In this document: piece by piece, positions 9,384 through 17,094 of the stretch | How positions within the stretch are numbered: position 1 is the first letter of the stretch | Layout of the letters: every line of letters starts with the position of its first letter | Assembly: GCF_036625275.1 (NCBI RefSeq) | Contig: NZ_JAZKUD010000076.1 | Coordinates: 1 to 19,297, forward strand | Source of the DNA: Accumulibacter sp036625275 | GTDB lineage: Bacteria > Pseudomonadota > Gammaproteobacteria > Burkholderiales > Rhodocyclaceae | Reading direction: 5' to 3' | DNA length: 19,297 nt | Made by a program: the position numbers and the translations under genes | Notes under the pieces: model-generated | Seen by the model: the letters and a program-made list of their open reading frames with translations, nothing else | Databases searched by the model: none | What the model was told of the DNA's origin: nothing

Positions 9384-10030
9384 TCAGACGACAGGCTGAC
9401 CGAATTCGTGTTCAGCGTACTCAGGCGCCGATGGCGCCTGTGGGTCGTCTTCGCCGAGGGTCGCGTCGATCATGTCCCATAGCAGCGGCGAGTGGGCGGG
9501 CATCAGACGTGGCGGCGCTGTCGACTCGCTCAGCGGAGGAAGTGTCGTCTTCTTGCCAAGCGAAAACCCACGGGGTTATCAGGCCCGGTCATCCGATGTT
9601 CGCGAGGGCCAAGGACCGGAACGGGCCGCCCGCCGCCCGTCACGCCGCCAGGAAACTGCCGCTGACCTGACTGTCCTCTCAAGACGGAGTTCCGCAGGCA
9701 GTAGCCGGCCAGAAGCGGCCGGTGAGGTGATCGAGAATTTCGTCGTTTTGGCGACTGCTGTTCTGCCGAAACCGGACCGGTGCCCGCAGTGGTGTGCTGA
9801 ATGCCAGTACGCCGCAGTAACGATGCCGATACCGGCGCGGCGGCAGAATCAACGCCGCCAAATGGACCAGTTCGAGCGGGGTGAGCAGCAAGTTGACGCT
9901 GCCACCGGGACCCGGCTTGCCCCCTCCATAAACCAAGTGTTCTGCGTCGATTTCACGCAAACGCATAGCGCGAGGGCGCAGGGTGATAGCAGCAACCGCT
10001 CAATGATCCGCTGCTTGAAAATGTTGGCCA
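9384..10030 (-). pseudogene. IS91-family transposase remnant B
   Basis: Minus-strand remains of a second IS91-like transposase. From about 9966 down to 9790 the frame reads LREIDAEHLVYGGGKPGPGG, then LLLTPLELVHLAAL, PPRRYRHRYCGVLA and PLRAPVRF, the part of IS91 transposases just after the catalytic core. Weaker similarity continues back towards about 10030 (ERLL...PCALA) with small indels. The C-terminal tail appears at 9384-9535 as LSESTAPPRLMPAHSPLLWD, then ATLGEDDPQAP and a stop at 9384-9386. The Cys-rich CxxCGGEMRIIAFI segment expected between these parts is missing; a 42-nt sequence shared with remnant C lies there instead. It is inactive. Nothing else is recognised between katG and the next gene. 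Confidence 0.7.
9576..9617. repeat. Copy 1 of a 42-nt sequence shared by remnants B and C
   Basis: It matches 12427-12468 at 36 of 42 positions by hand alignment, a core being CCGATGTTC. It lies upstream of the transposase C-terminal tail in both remnants, but not in remnant A. Its identity is unknown; it could be part of the original transposon variant or a second inserted element. Confidence 0.55.
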
Positions 10031-10070
10031 GGCCAACCCTGCTATCCCTGGCCGGGTCGGGATGCATGGT

Positions 10071-12128
10071 TTATTGAGTTGCGCAATTGGCCCGCGTGCA
10101 CTTCGGGATGCAGAACTTGACGTCGGCAGGGTTGATCTTGCCGTCGCCATTGGCGTCCCGCCGGTCACCGGGTAGTGGTGTCTTTCCGCGCACACGGCTG
10201 ATCGCCGATAGATCGAGTTGGTCCACGTCGCCGTCCCGGTCGACGTCACAGACATTGGCCTCAACTCTCAGGTCTGAGAGTATCGGGCTGGGTGTTTCTA
10301 CACAGCCTGCGTCGGCAACACCCTTCAGACTGGCTTTTACTTCGATGTAACGCCCGGTCAGGTTGAATGGAAGGCCACTCGTCACGGTAATGAAGCTCTG
10401 GCCCGACAGCGCAGCCTGAGTGTCGGCGGCGCGTGCTGCGACCGTGATGCTTGCGCCAAGGGGCACGAAGGCCTGCGGTTCGCTATTCCATGTGATCGTG
10501 CCCCAAGGCGTGCCAAGGGCCAGGCCATCATGCACCACCTGCCAGAAGCCCTGGGTCGGGTTGCCGATGGCAATCTGGCCGGTCATGTCACTGTAGTTGT
10601 AGGGGAAAGCGCCGGGCCCCAGATCGACGGTGAGGTCGACAGCCCCGACCCGGAGGCTCGCTCCACCGATGGGTCCGAGATCAGGGTCAATGCGCATGAC
10701 GTTATGCGTGTAGTAATTGGTGACCCAGATCTTGCCGTTGGTATCGACCGCGACTCCGGTCGGGCCTTCCCCGACGATGTTGGGTGTGACGGTGCTATCG
10801 ACCAAGGTAACGTTGCCGACGAAGGTGCCGGTCAAGATGCCACTGGTCTTGAGATGTCCGACGGTGGTAGCCGGAACGATACCCGGGAAATTCGGTGTAC
10901 CTGTCAGCGGCCCAACCGCTGAATGCGCCACCCAGGCGTTGCCGTTGCCGTCCACGACCACCCCCTGAGCAAACGGTCTGCCGTGTGGCCAGTAGTTCAG
11001 GACGTTACCGTACCGGTCCATTTCCACGACCTCGCCCGTATACAAAGTTGGGTCAAAGTTTGGATCGTTTGGATTTACACCCACCAACGCTGGATCGATA
11101 TTGGTGGTATGCCAGACATGACAGCTCTTGGGATCCAGCGCGAGGCCGTAATTTCCGTGGCTGATGTCCAGACACGCATCGGCGGGCATTGGTGGGGGAG
11201 ACTCGTTGGGATCGAAACGGAGCAGATTGTTCCCGAATCTGGCCGACCACAGCACGCCGAACTTGTCCATGAAGCCACCGTAGCCACCACAACCCAGGTT
11301 GAACTGGGTGCCGGCCATCGGCTGACCGCTGACACCGTCAAGTTTTTCATGTGCGTTGTTGTCACCGCCTACCCATACGTCGTTATTGCTATCAACCGCT
11401 ACCGTGCGGGTGTGGGTACCGGTGACACGGGTGTAATTGATGATGCATTCGTCGTCCGCGGTGGTTACGCCGCCGTGAGTGTCAGCCCCGCCGCCGCCAC
11501 CGGTCCAGGGGAGGATATCGGTGAGGCCGCTGGAGGTCTTGATCCTACCGTCGTTGTCGCGATCCACACAGGTGTTGTATTTGATGGGCGCTGCAGGACT
11601 GTCTTTGAGAAAGGCGCCGGTGGTAGCGGGGTTTCCGTTTCCATCGACGCGTTCGCCGCCAATGATCAGGCCCACGCGCGTGACCGAACCTCTTGTTTGA
11701 TTGCTGCCGGGTGGTGACTCACCGGCCTCGGCCCGATTGGTGACCCAGGCGTTGCCAAGCTGATCCACCGTGGTGCGCGAGGGATCGCGCCCATTGCCTG
11801 CGGGTGCAGTGAGATATTCGCCCAGGATAGCGCCGGTGTTCACGTCAATCCGGACCAGGGTGCCGCGTGCGGACACGGCGACATATACGAATGGAAACGG
11901 CGTGATGGTCTGGTTGAATTGCACCTGATGCATCGTGGGGACGATCGCAGTGGTATTCAGGAACGTCCCTTCGGCGAAATCAACGGTGAAGGTATAGAGC
12001 GCGTTGGTCCCGGTCAGATGACCTGCGATGCCGACCGGCGCAAACCCGAATGACGCAACAACTGACACTGCAAAAAGCTTGGGCAACGCGTACCGTCTTG
12101 TGCGGGGGCTACGGCCAAGATGTTTCAT
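10071..12128 (-). CDS. Exported NHL/Vgb-like beta-propeller protein with dockerin-like tail
   Basis: Predicted 685-residue secreted protein. A basic start (MKHLGRSPRTRRYALPKLF) and a hydrophobic stretch ending near GIAG at about 33-36 form a signal peptide. The body holds repeated blade motifs such as VDQLGNAWVTNR, VDSNNDVWVGG, VVDGNGNAWVAHS and VAVDTNGKIWVTNYYTHNV, typical of streptogramin-lyase/NHL-type propellers. From residue 627 comes a dockerin type I-like module with two calcium-binding loops, DVDRDGDVDQLD (about 628-639) and DANGDGKINPAD (about 658-669), then FCIPKCTRANCATQ. AAGGAG six nt before the ATG supports the start. It may bind a surface partner through the tail; catalysis is not shown by any motif. 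Alternative names would be SMP-30-like or virginiamycin B lyase-like protein. It lies alone between remnants B and C. Confidence 0.85.
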   Translation of the reverse strand: MKHLGRSPRTRRYALPKLFAVSVVASFGFAPVGIAGHLTGTNALYTFTVDFAEGTFLNTTAIVPTMHQVQFNQTITPFPFVYVAVSARGTLVRIDVNTGAILGEYLTAPAGNGRDPSRTTVDQLGNAWVTNRAEAGESPPGSNQTRGSVTRVGLIIGGERVDGNGNPATTGAFLKDSPAAPIKYNTCVDRDNDGRIKTSSGLTDILPWTGGGGGADTHGGVTTADDECIINYTRVTGTHTRTVAVDSNNDVWVGGDNNAHEKLDGVSGQPMAGTQFNLGCGGYGGFMDKFGVLWSARFGNNLLRFDPNESPPPMPADACLDISHGNYGLALDPKSCHVWHTTNIDPALVGVNPNDPNFDPTLYTGEVVEMDRYGNVLNYWPHGRPFAQGVVVDGNGNAWVAHSAVGPLTGTPNFPGIVPATTVGHLKTSGILTGTFVGNVTLVDSTVTPNIVGEGPTGVAVDTNGKIWVTNYYTHNVMRIDPDLGPIGGASLRVGAVDLTVDLGPGAFPYNYSDMTGQIAIGNPTQGFWQVVHDGLALGTPWGTITWNSEPQAFVPLGASITVAARAADTQAALSGQSFITVTSGLPFNLTGRYIEVKASLKGVADAGCVETPSPILSDLRVEANVCDVDRDGDVDQLDLSAISRVRGKTPLPGDRRDANGDGKINPADVKFCIPKCTRANCATQ

Positions 12129-12195
12129 GGCTTCTCCTTACAGTTGATTGTTCGTCTTACGGCTTGAACCGACACAGAGAACGGCAGACTTGCAT

Positions 12196-12236
12196 AAGGA
12201 TAGAAAATCCAACGGTACCCACGAGAGCATATGAGC
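12196..12236 (-). repeat. Copy 2 of the 41-nt repeat, candidate IS91/ISCR origin-type end
   Basis: It matches 6321-6361 at 32 of 41 positions. The minus strand reads GTTGGATTTTCTATC followed by CTTA, one base off CTTG. It lies 28 nt beyond the stop codon of transposase remnant C and 68 nt upstream of the start of the beta-propeller gene, so it may also influence that gene's promoter. Confidence 0.5.
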
Positions 12237-12263
12237 CTTCATAAGGCAGCCTCAAAACAACAT

Positions 12264-12389
12264 TTAGACCTGAGAGCCAATGAAAAGTTGTCCGAATCCC
12301 GCTTCGCCCAGGGTGACGCCCTGCATCTCCCAGAGCGGAAGTGCATGGGCGGGCATCAGGCGTGGCGGCGAGTTTGGTTCGCTGAGATG
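12264..12389 (-). pseudogene. IS91-family transposase remnant C (C-terminal tail)
   Basis: Minus-strand scrap encoding HLSEPNSPPRLMPAHALPLW, then EMQGVTLGEAGFGQLFIGSQ and TAA at 12264-12266. It aligns with remnant A (HLGEPTSPLRLMRGRAPPLW) and remnant B (LSESTAPPRLMPAHSPLLW). Nothing upstream on the minus strand resembles the rest of the transposase. The preceding sequence instead includes the 42-nt segment shared with remnant B. Confidence 0.65.
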
Positions 12390-12426
12390 GGGATGATCGT
12401 TTACTTGTCGAGCGAACGTCCGCAGA

Positions 12427-12468
12427 CGTGATCAGGACCGGTCCTCCGATGTTCCCGAGAGCCAATGA
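12427..12468. repeat. Copy 2 of the 42-nt sequence shared by remnants B and C
   Basis: It matches 9576-9617 at 36 of 42 positions. It lies about 40 nt upstream (minus-strand sense) of the transposase tail in remnant C. Confidence 0.55.
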
Positions 12469-12884
12469 CCAAGTTGGGTCGTTTGCCGTCAGCCAACCAC
12501 GAAAATTCAGTGGCCGCTTGTGTTGCTGGAGCGGCCAGCTCGATGGGAAACCGCCGAGGCTAAGCATCAACGCCCGGATCAGACTGGAAGCAGTCGTTCA
12601 GATTTCGTAGGCCACCGGCTGCCATCGACCCGTAGGTGGCGTTCGTGAATTCCGAGGTCCTATGGCAGCTAAGCGGCGTGTTGCGGTCCCCCTTACCAGC
12701 AGAGTCGCTGACCCTGGTTCGGCCGAGCCGGCAGTTCCCTGAAGCAGGCGCTCGGCGGTGGCTGATTCTCATTGTGTCGGCGTGCCACGGACCCACCATG
12801 ACCATGAAATCTCTGCGATATCGGGACTGAAGTTCTGGGCGAGGAGGCGTGACGACCGGTCCCGCAACACCGCGCACGCAGCTC
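12469..12884. other. Intergenic stretch with no recognisable gene
   Basis: Open frames here on both strands are of low-complexity composition and show no family resemblance. The segment may include further decayed transposon sequence continuing from remnant C. No RNA gene is seen. Confidence 0.5.
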
Positions 12885-12919
12885 AAGAAACACAAGGCCC
12901 CGCTTGGCCGGGCTTTGTG
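12885..12919 (-). terminator. Rho-independent terminator of the tctBA transcript
   Basis: On the minus strand CACAAAGCCC pairs with GGGCCTTGTG (9 of 10 pairs, one A-C mismatch) around the 9-nt loop GGCCAAGCG, followed directly by TTTCTT. It begins 26 nt after the tctA stop codon, where a terminator would be expected. Confidence 0.75.
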
Positions 12920-12944
12920 CTTCCTGGAGCTTGGCCTCGTCGGG

Positions 12945-14456
12945 TCAGTCCGATTCCTGGAACGTCGCCTGGCGTTTGGACTTGATCGCCGGCAACGTCG
13001 CGATGCCCAACAACGCCAGAGCCGCAAGCAGCAGGCCGAGCGAGAGCGGGCTTGTGACGAACGTGGTCGGGTCGCCGCGCGACAGCAGCATCGCCCGCCG
13101 CAGGTTCTCCTCGATCATCGGGCCGAGGATGAAGCCCAGGATCAGCGGTGCGGGCTCGCAGCGCAGCTTGTAGAACAGATAACCCAGCGCGCCGAAAAAG
13201 ACGGTCACCAACACGTCGAAGGTTGCGTTATTGATCGAGTACACGCCGATACAGCAGAACGCCAGGATTGCCGGATACAGCATCCGGTACGGCACCTTCA
13301 GAAGCTGGATCCACAGCCCGATCAGCGGTAGGTTAAGGATCACCAGCATCAGGTTGCCGATCCACATCGACGCAATCAGGCCCCAGAAGAGCGTCGGATT
13401 GCTCGTCATCACCTGCGGGCCGGGCTGGATGTTGTGAATCGTCATCGCGCCGATCATCAACGCCATCACTGCGTTGGGCGGTATGCCGAGCGTCAGCATC
13501 GGGATGAACGAGGTCTGTGCGCCCGCGTTGTTGGCCGACTCCGGGCCGGCGACGCCGCGGATGTTGCCCTTGCCGAATGGCGGATCGGCATTCGGACCCG
13601 CGAGTTTCTTTTCGACCGCGTACGCCGCAAAGGCCGCGAGCAGCGCGCCGCCGCCAGGCAGTATGCCGAGAATCGAACCGAGGAGCGTGCCGCGCGCGAC
13701 CGCCGGTGCCGCCTCCTTCATCTCCTTGACGTTTGGCATGACCGAGCCGACGTTGTTGGTCAACACCTCGCGCTGGCCTTTCTTCTCCACATTGGCGATG
13801 ATCTCGGCAAAACCGAACACGCCCATCGCCACCGCGACGAAGCCGATTCCGTCGGCCAGCTCTGGAATGCTGAAGGTGAAGCGTGACACGCCCGAGTTCA
13901 CGTCGGTGCCGACCAATCCGAGCAGCAGCCCGAGCACGATCATCCCGATCGCCTTGACCAGCGAACCCGACGCGAGTACGACGGCGCCGATCAGGCCCAG
14001 CAGCATCAGCGAGACGTATTCGGCAGGACCGAACTTGAACGCGAGTTCGGTCAACGGCGGGGCAAACGCCGCGACCAGAACCGTTGCGAAGGTTCCGGCA
14101 ATGAATGAGCCGATGGCCGCTGTGCCGAGCGCCGCCCCCGCGCGACCCTGGCGCGCCATCTGGTAGCCGTCGAGACAGGTCACGACGGAAGACGATTCAC
14201 CGGGCAGATTGACCAGAATCGCCGTCGTCGAGCCACCGTACTGCGCACCGTAGTAGATGCCGGACAGCATGATCAGCGCCGAGGTCGGTTCCAACGCGTA
14301 GGTCGCCGGCAGCAGCATCGCCAGGGTGGCGACCGGTCCGACGCCGGGCAGCACTCCGATCAGTGTGCCGATCAGGCAGCCGGCAAAAGCATAAAGGAGG
14401 TTCTGCAGCGTCAGCGCAGTGCCGAAGCCGATCGCGAGGTTGTCCAACAGTTCCAT
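12945..14456 (-). CDS. tctA: Tripartite tricarboxylate transporter permease TctA
   Basis: Predicted 503-residue inner-membrane protein, the large permease subunit of a tripartite tricarboxylate (TTT) transporter. The conserved opening IGTLIGVLPGVGPVATLAML (about 33-52) and the second signature, IYYGAQYGGSTTAILVNLPG (about 67-86), are both present. Hydrophobic segments continue throughout, with a further repeat-like LGSILGILPGGGALLAAFAA in the middle, as expected from the internal duplication in TctA. The length matches the family. The start lies 21 nt after the tctB stop, and a terminator follows the gene. The substrate is probably a carboxylate brought by the TctC protein encoded across the divergent promoter, but it cannot be named from sequence. 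Confidence 0.95.
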   Translation of the reverse strand: MELLDNLAIGFGTALTLQNLLYAFAGCLIGTLIGVLPGVGPVATLAMLLPATYALEPTSALIMLSGIYYGAQYGGSTTAILVNLPGESSSVVTCLDGYQMARQGRAGAALGTAAIGSFIAGTFATVLVAAFAPPLTELAFKFGPAEYVSLMLLGLIGAVVLASGSLVKAIGMIVLGLLLGLVGTDVNSGVSRFTFSIPELADGIGFVAVAMGVFGFAEIIANVEKKGQREVLTNNVGSVMPNVKEMKEAAPAVARGTLLGSILGILPGGGALLAAFAAYAVEKKLAGPNADPPFGKGNIRGVAGPESANNAGAQTSFIPMLTLGIPPNAVMALMIGAMTIHNIQPGPQVMTSNPTLFWGLIASMWIGNLMLVILNLPLIGLWIQLLKVPYRMLYPAILAFCCIGVYSINNATFDVLVTVFFGALGYLFYKLRCEPAPLILGFILGPMIEENLRRAMLLSRGDPTTFVTSPLSLGLLLAALALLGIATLPAIKSKRQATFQESD

Positions 14457-14477
14457 AGCCGTCTCCGCTGAGTCCGT

Positions 14478-14945
14478 CTAGTTCCTGAGGAACGCCGGCA
14501 GTACCGGGATCGTGAGCTTTAGCCCCAGGATGAAGACGAGGTACGTGATCACGGCCATCACGATCGACAGGATGATCGCTTCCTTCCAGCGGAACTCGTG
14601 GCTCGCGAAGCTGGAGATCACGATCAGTGCGAGCATGGACACCAGCAGGCCCGCCCAGCGCAGTATCGCTGCATAGATGACCGCCGCACCGAGCACCCAT
14701 GCCAGCTCGGCGAAATGAAACCTCTCGAGCTTACCGCCTTCTCCCGCGCGCCCGAGTCCGGCCAAGGCCACCAGCACGCCGACAAGCGCCAGCAGCCCGC
14801 CCAGCACGGTCGGGAAATACGCCGGCCCCATGACCTGTGCGGTACCAAAGTTATAGCGGGTCGCGAACGCCCCGAAAAACAGCCCGAACGCGATGAACAT
14901 CACACCCGACCAGAAGTCGGTTTCGTTTCTGATTTTCACTTTCAT
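14478..14945 (-). CDS. tctB: Tripartite tricarboxylate transporter small subunit TctB
   Basis: Predicted 155-residue small membrane subunit of the TTT transporter. Four hydrophobic segments are visible: WSGVMFIAFGLFFGAFATRY, PTVLGGLLALVGVLVALAGL, the pair around VLGAAVIYAAILRWAGLLVS to ALIVISS, and AIILSIVMAVITYLVFILGL. The N-terminal NETDFWSGVMF and GPAYFP motifs are typical. AGGAG directly abuts the ATG at 14945 with no spacer, whereas the in-frame GTG at 14939 has a 6-nt spacer, so translation may really begin there (two codons shorter). It is followed closely by tctA and preceded by the lysR gene with a 55-nt gap, so the three may be cotranscribed. Confidence 0.92.
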   Translation of the reverse strand: MKVKIRNETDFWSGVMFIAFGLFFGAFATRYNFGTAQVMGPAYFPTVLGGLLALVGVLVALAGLGRAGEGGKLERFHFAELAWVLGAAVIYAAILRWAGLLVSMLALIVISSFASHEFRWKEAIILSIVMAVITYLVFILGLKLTIPVLPAFLRN

Positions 14946-15000
14946 CTCCTCGCGGTTGCTGCGCGTTTGGCAAGCCTGTTGAGACGTCTTCGTGGTCAGT

Positions 15001-15939
15001 CTATGGTTCGGACGGTCGGGAAATGGGGAACACTTCGCGCACGTACTCCGAGAGCATATCGCAAAAGGCCGTTGCGTAGGACGGCAGGGAGCGTCGCTTG
15101 TCCCAGAAGACGGCCAAGTGCTCGCGCAACGGTTTGCCCCCGTAGGTGATCCGGACGATGCGCAACGGATACCGATCGATGCGTACTGCAGCGGGAACGA
15201 TGGCTACACCGTGCCCGCTCTCAGCCATTGCCAGCAGCGTATGCGGTGTTCGGCTCTCGAAAACGATATTGGCCTCGATGCCTGCCAGACGGCAGGTGGC
15301 GTCGAAGGTGCGGCGGGATACGAAGCTGGTATCCAGCACAAGGAGCGGCTGGGCGGCGAGGCGGGCGATCTCGATCGCTCCACTCTCTCCGAGCTTCAGC
15401 GGCGCATGGGACGCGGCAAGCAGGTCTACCGCCTCTAGCGGGTGGCTCGCAAAGCGCGGATCGTCGGGCTGAACCACGCGAAGCAGATTCTGGCCAAGGT
15501 GAATCTCGCCGCGCTCGAGCATTCCAAGGGTGTCGGACCACGCAATTGCCTCGATCACCTTTACCTGCACGTTGGGGTAACGCTGCGTGTATCGGTCCAG
15601 GAACCCGGAAAGGGTGCCTTCGATGAACTGAGGGGAGGCCGCTACCTTCAGTATGCCCGCGTCGCCGCGCCGAAGCTGTTGCGCGCGCTCGCCGATCGAG
15701 CTGGCGCAGTTCAACAAACCGCGGCAGTCGCCAAGCAACTGCTCGCCCTCGCCAGTCAGCACGAGACGGCGTCCTACACGATCGAAGAGTTTGAGACCGA
15801 GTTCCTCCTCAAGATCGCGGATCTGCCGGGACAGGGCAGGCTGGGCAATGTGCAGACGTGCCGCCGCCTTGGAGACGGTGCCCAGTTCTACAACGGTGAC
15901 GAAGGTTCGCGCGTGCCGAAGATCCATACCAGTGGTCAT
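15001..15939 (-). CDS. LysR-family transcriptional regulator
   Basis: Predicted 312-residue LysR-type regulator. The N-terminal winged helix-turn-helix is at about residues 5-65 (ARTFVTVVELGTVSKAAARL, then IAQPALSRQIRDLEEELGLK and LFDRVGRRLVLTGEGE). The effector-binding domain follows from about 95 to 300. An alternative start four codons later (MDLRHA) is possible; neither has a strong ribosome site. The gene is divergent from tctC and sits upstream of tctB-tctA in the same direction. Control of the transporter in response to its substrate is likely from position alone. The effector is unknown. Confidence 0.93.
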   Translation of the reverse strand: MTTGMDLRHARTFVTVVELGTVSKAAARLHIAQPALSRQIRDLEEELGLKLFDRVGRRLVLTGEGEQLLGDCRGLLNCASSIGERAQQLRRGDAGILKVAASPQFIEGTLSGFLDRYTQRYPNVQVKVIEAIAWSDTLGMLERGEIHLGQNLLRVVQPDDPRFASHPLEAVDLLAASHAPLKLGESGAIEIARLAAQPLLVLDTSFVSRRTFDATCRLAGIEANIVFESRTPHTLLAMAESGHGVAIVPAAVRIDRYPLRIVRITYGGKPLREHLAVFWDKRRSLPSYATAFCDMLSEYVREVFPISRPSEP

Positions 15940-16041
15940 GCCTGATCGGCATAAACGACAAGAGGAATTCTATATTGGACTGCTAAACAGCATTGCGCCA
16001 TAGTTGATGTGCGAATTGCGTTCCTCTGGAAGGAGAAAGCC
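15940..16041. promoter_or_regulatory. Divergent lysR/tctC control region
   Basis: This 102-nt AT-richer gap separates the divergent lysR and tctC starts and should hold both promoters and the LysR-protein site. A weak sigma70-like pair for tctC is TTGGAC (15975-15980) and CATAGT (15999-16004), spaced 18 nt. No clear T-N11-A palindrome could be picked out by eye. Confidence 0.5.
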
Positions 16042-17010
16042 GTGAAATCGATGCTCTTGATGCGCGTACTCGCGCTCGGCCTGACCGTCGCGACATTCGC
16101 CGCCGAAGCACAGACCTGGCCGTCGAAACCGCTGAGGGCGATCGTGCCAATCGCGCCCGGCAGCATGGCCGACATTGCCGCGCGTGTCGTGTTCGAACAG
16201 GTGTCGACACAACTCGGGCAGCCCGTCATCGTCGAGAACCGTCCCGGCGCAGGGCAAACAATCGGTGCAAGCGTCGTTGCCAAGTCGGAACCCGATGGCT
16301 ACACCCTGCTGGTCAACTCGTCCGCACACGCCATAGCGCCGTCGCTTCATCTGAACCTGAACTACCACCCGGCGCGGGACTTCGCGGCAGTCATCCCGCT
16401 CGGCATCCTGCCCAATGTCCTGGTCGTCCCGCCAGCCAAAGGATGGAAGACAGTGGGCGAACTCGTCGCCGCAGCCAAGGCGACGCCTGGCGCGATGAAT
16501 TACGCCTCAGCCGGCGTCGGGACTGCGACTCATCTCAGCGCGGAGCGCTTCCGGTCGAGCGCGGGAATCGAGGCCGTGCATGTTCCGCTCAAGGGCGGGT
16601 CAGAAGTCCTCACCGAGGTGATGACCGGACGGGTCGATTTCTTCTTTGGGCCCGTCGGCGTCGTGGCGCCTCGGGTCCGGGAAGGCAAGCTCACTGCGCT
16701 TGTGGTGAATGGCGCCCAACGCTCTTCCTTGCTGCCGGACGTGCCTACTACACTGGAGGTTGGCCTCGCCAATGCCGAGTATCCGCTCTGGTTGGGCGTG
16801 TTTCTACCAGCGAAGACGCCGCGCGGTATCGTCGAGAAGCTTCACCGCGAGACGCTCAAAGCGCTGCAAGAGCCCAAGGTGAAGAACAGGCTGGCGACAC
16901 TGGGCATCGATCCGATGGTCATGACCCCGACCGAGTTCGACAAGCATATCGAGAAGGAGATTGCCGTCAACGCAGCGCTTGTCAATGCGATTGGCTTGAA
17001 GCCGCAGTGA
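16042..17010 (+). CDS. tctC: TctC/Bug-family periplasmic substrate-binding protein
   Basis: Predicted 322-residue extracytoplasmic receptor of the Bug family, the substrate-binding part of TTT transporters. It has a signal peptide (LMRVLALGLTVATFAAEAQT, cleavage after the EA at about 25-28), then the typical WPSKPLRAIVPIAPGSMADI, the ENRPGAG motif, DGYTLLVNSSAHAIAPSL and VPLKGGSEVLTEVMTGRVDF. The C-terminal region FLPAKTPRGIVEKLHRETLK is also standard. GTG at 16042 is chosen because AGGAG at 16031-16035 lies 6 nt upstream; the open frame extends further 5' without support. Betaproteobacteria often carry many orphan Bug genes, but here tctA and tctB are nearby, so this one probably serves them. 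Bug ligands are typically carboxylates or related small molecules. Confidence 0.93.
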   Translation: MKSMLLMRVLALGLTVATFAAEAQTWPSKPLRAIVPIAPGSMADIAARVVFEQVSTQLGQPVIVENRPGAGQTIGASVVAKSEPDGYTLLVNSSAHAIAPSLHLNLNYHPARDFAAVIPLGILPNVLVVPPAKGWKTVGELVAAAKATPGAMNYASAGVGTATHLSAERFRSSAGIEAVHVPLKGGSEVLTEVMTGRVDFFFGPVGVVAPRVREGKLTALVVNGAQRSSLLPDVPTTLEVGLANAEYPLWLGVFLPAKTPRGIVEKLHRETLKALQEPKVKNRLATLGIDPMVMTPTEFDKHIEKEIAVNAALVNAIGLKPQ

Positions 17011-17094
17011 CAGACAACCTAGCTTGAGGCTGACCGCTCGGTTAGCGGCCAAACCCGATGGGATCTGTCGCCCGATGGATATAACGCAGAACAC

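Noticed and set aside
9472..10077. 201-codon plus-strand frame between katG and the propeller gene
   Set aside because: The minus strand of this segment encodes recognisable IS91 transposase pieces; the plus frame is their shadow.
10923..11717. Plus-strand open frame opposite the propeller gene
   Set aside because: It is antisense to the propeller reading frame, which has a signal peptide, ribosome site and repeat motifs; the plus-strand product resembles nothing.
12560..13027. 155-codon minus-strand open frame overlapping the tctA 3' end
   Set aside because: It overlaps the conserved tctA end and the terminator, shows no family resemblance, and has the Arg/Ser-rich composition of a shadow frame in GC-rich DNA.
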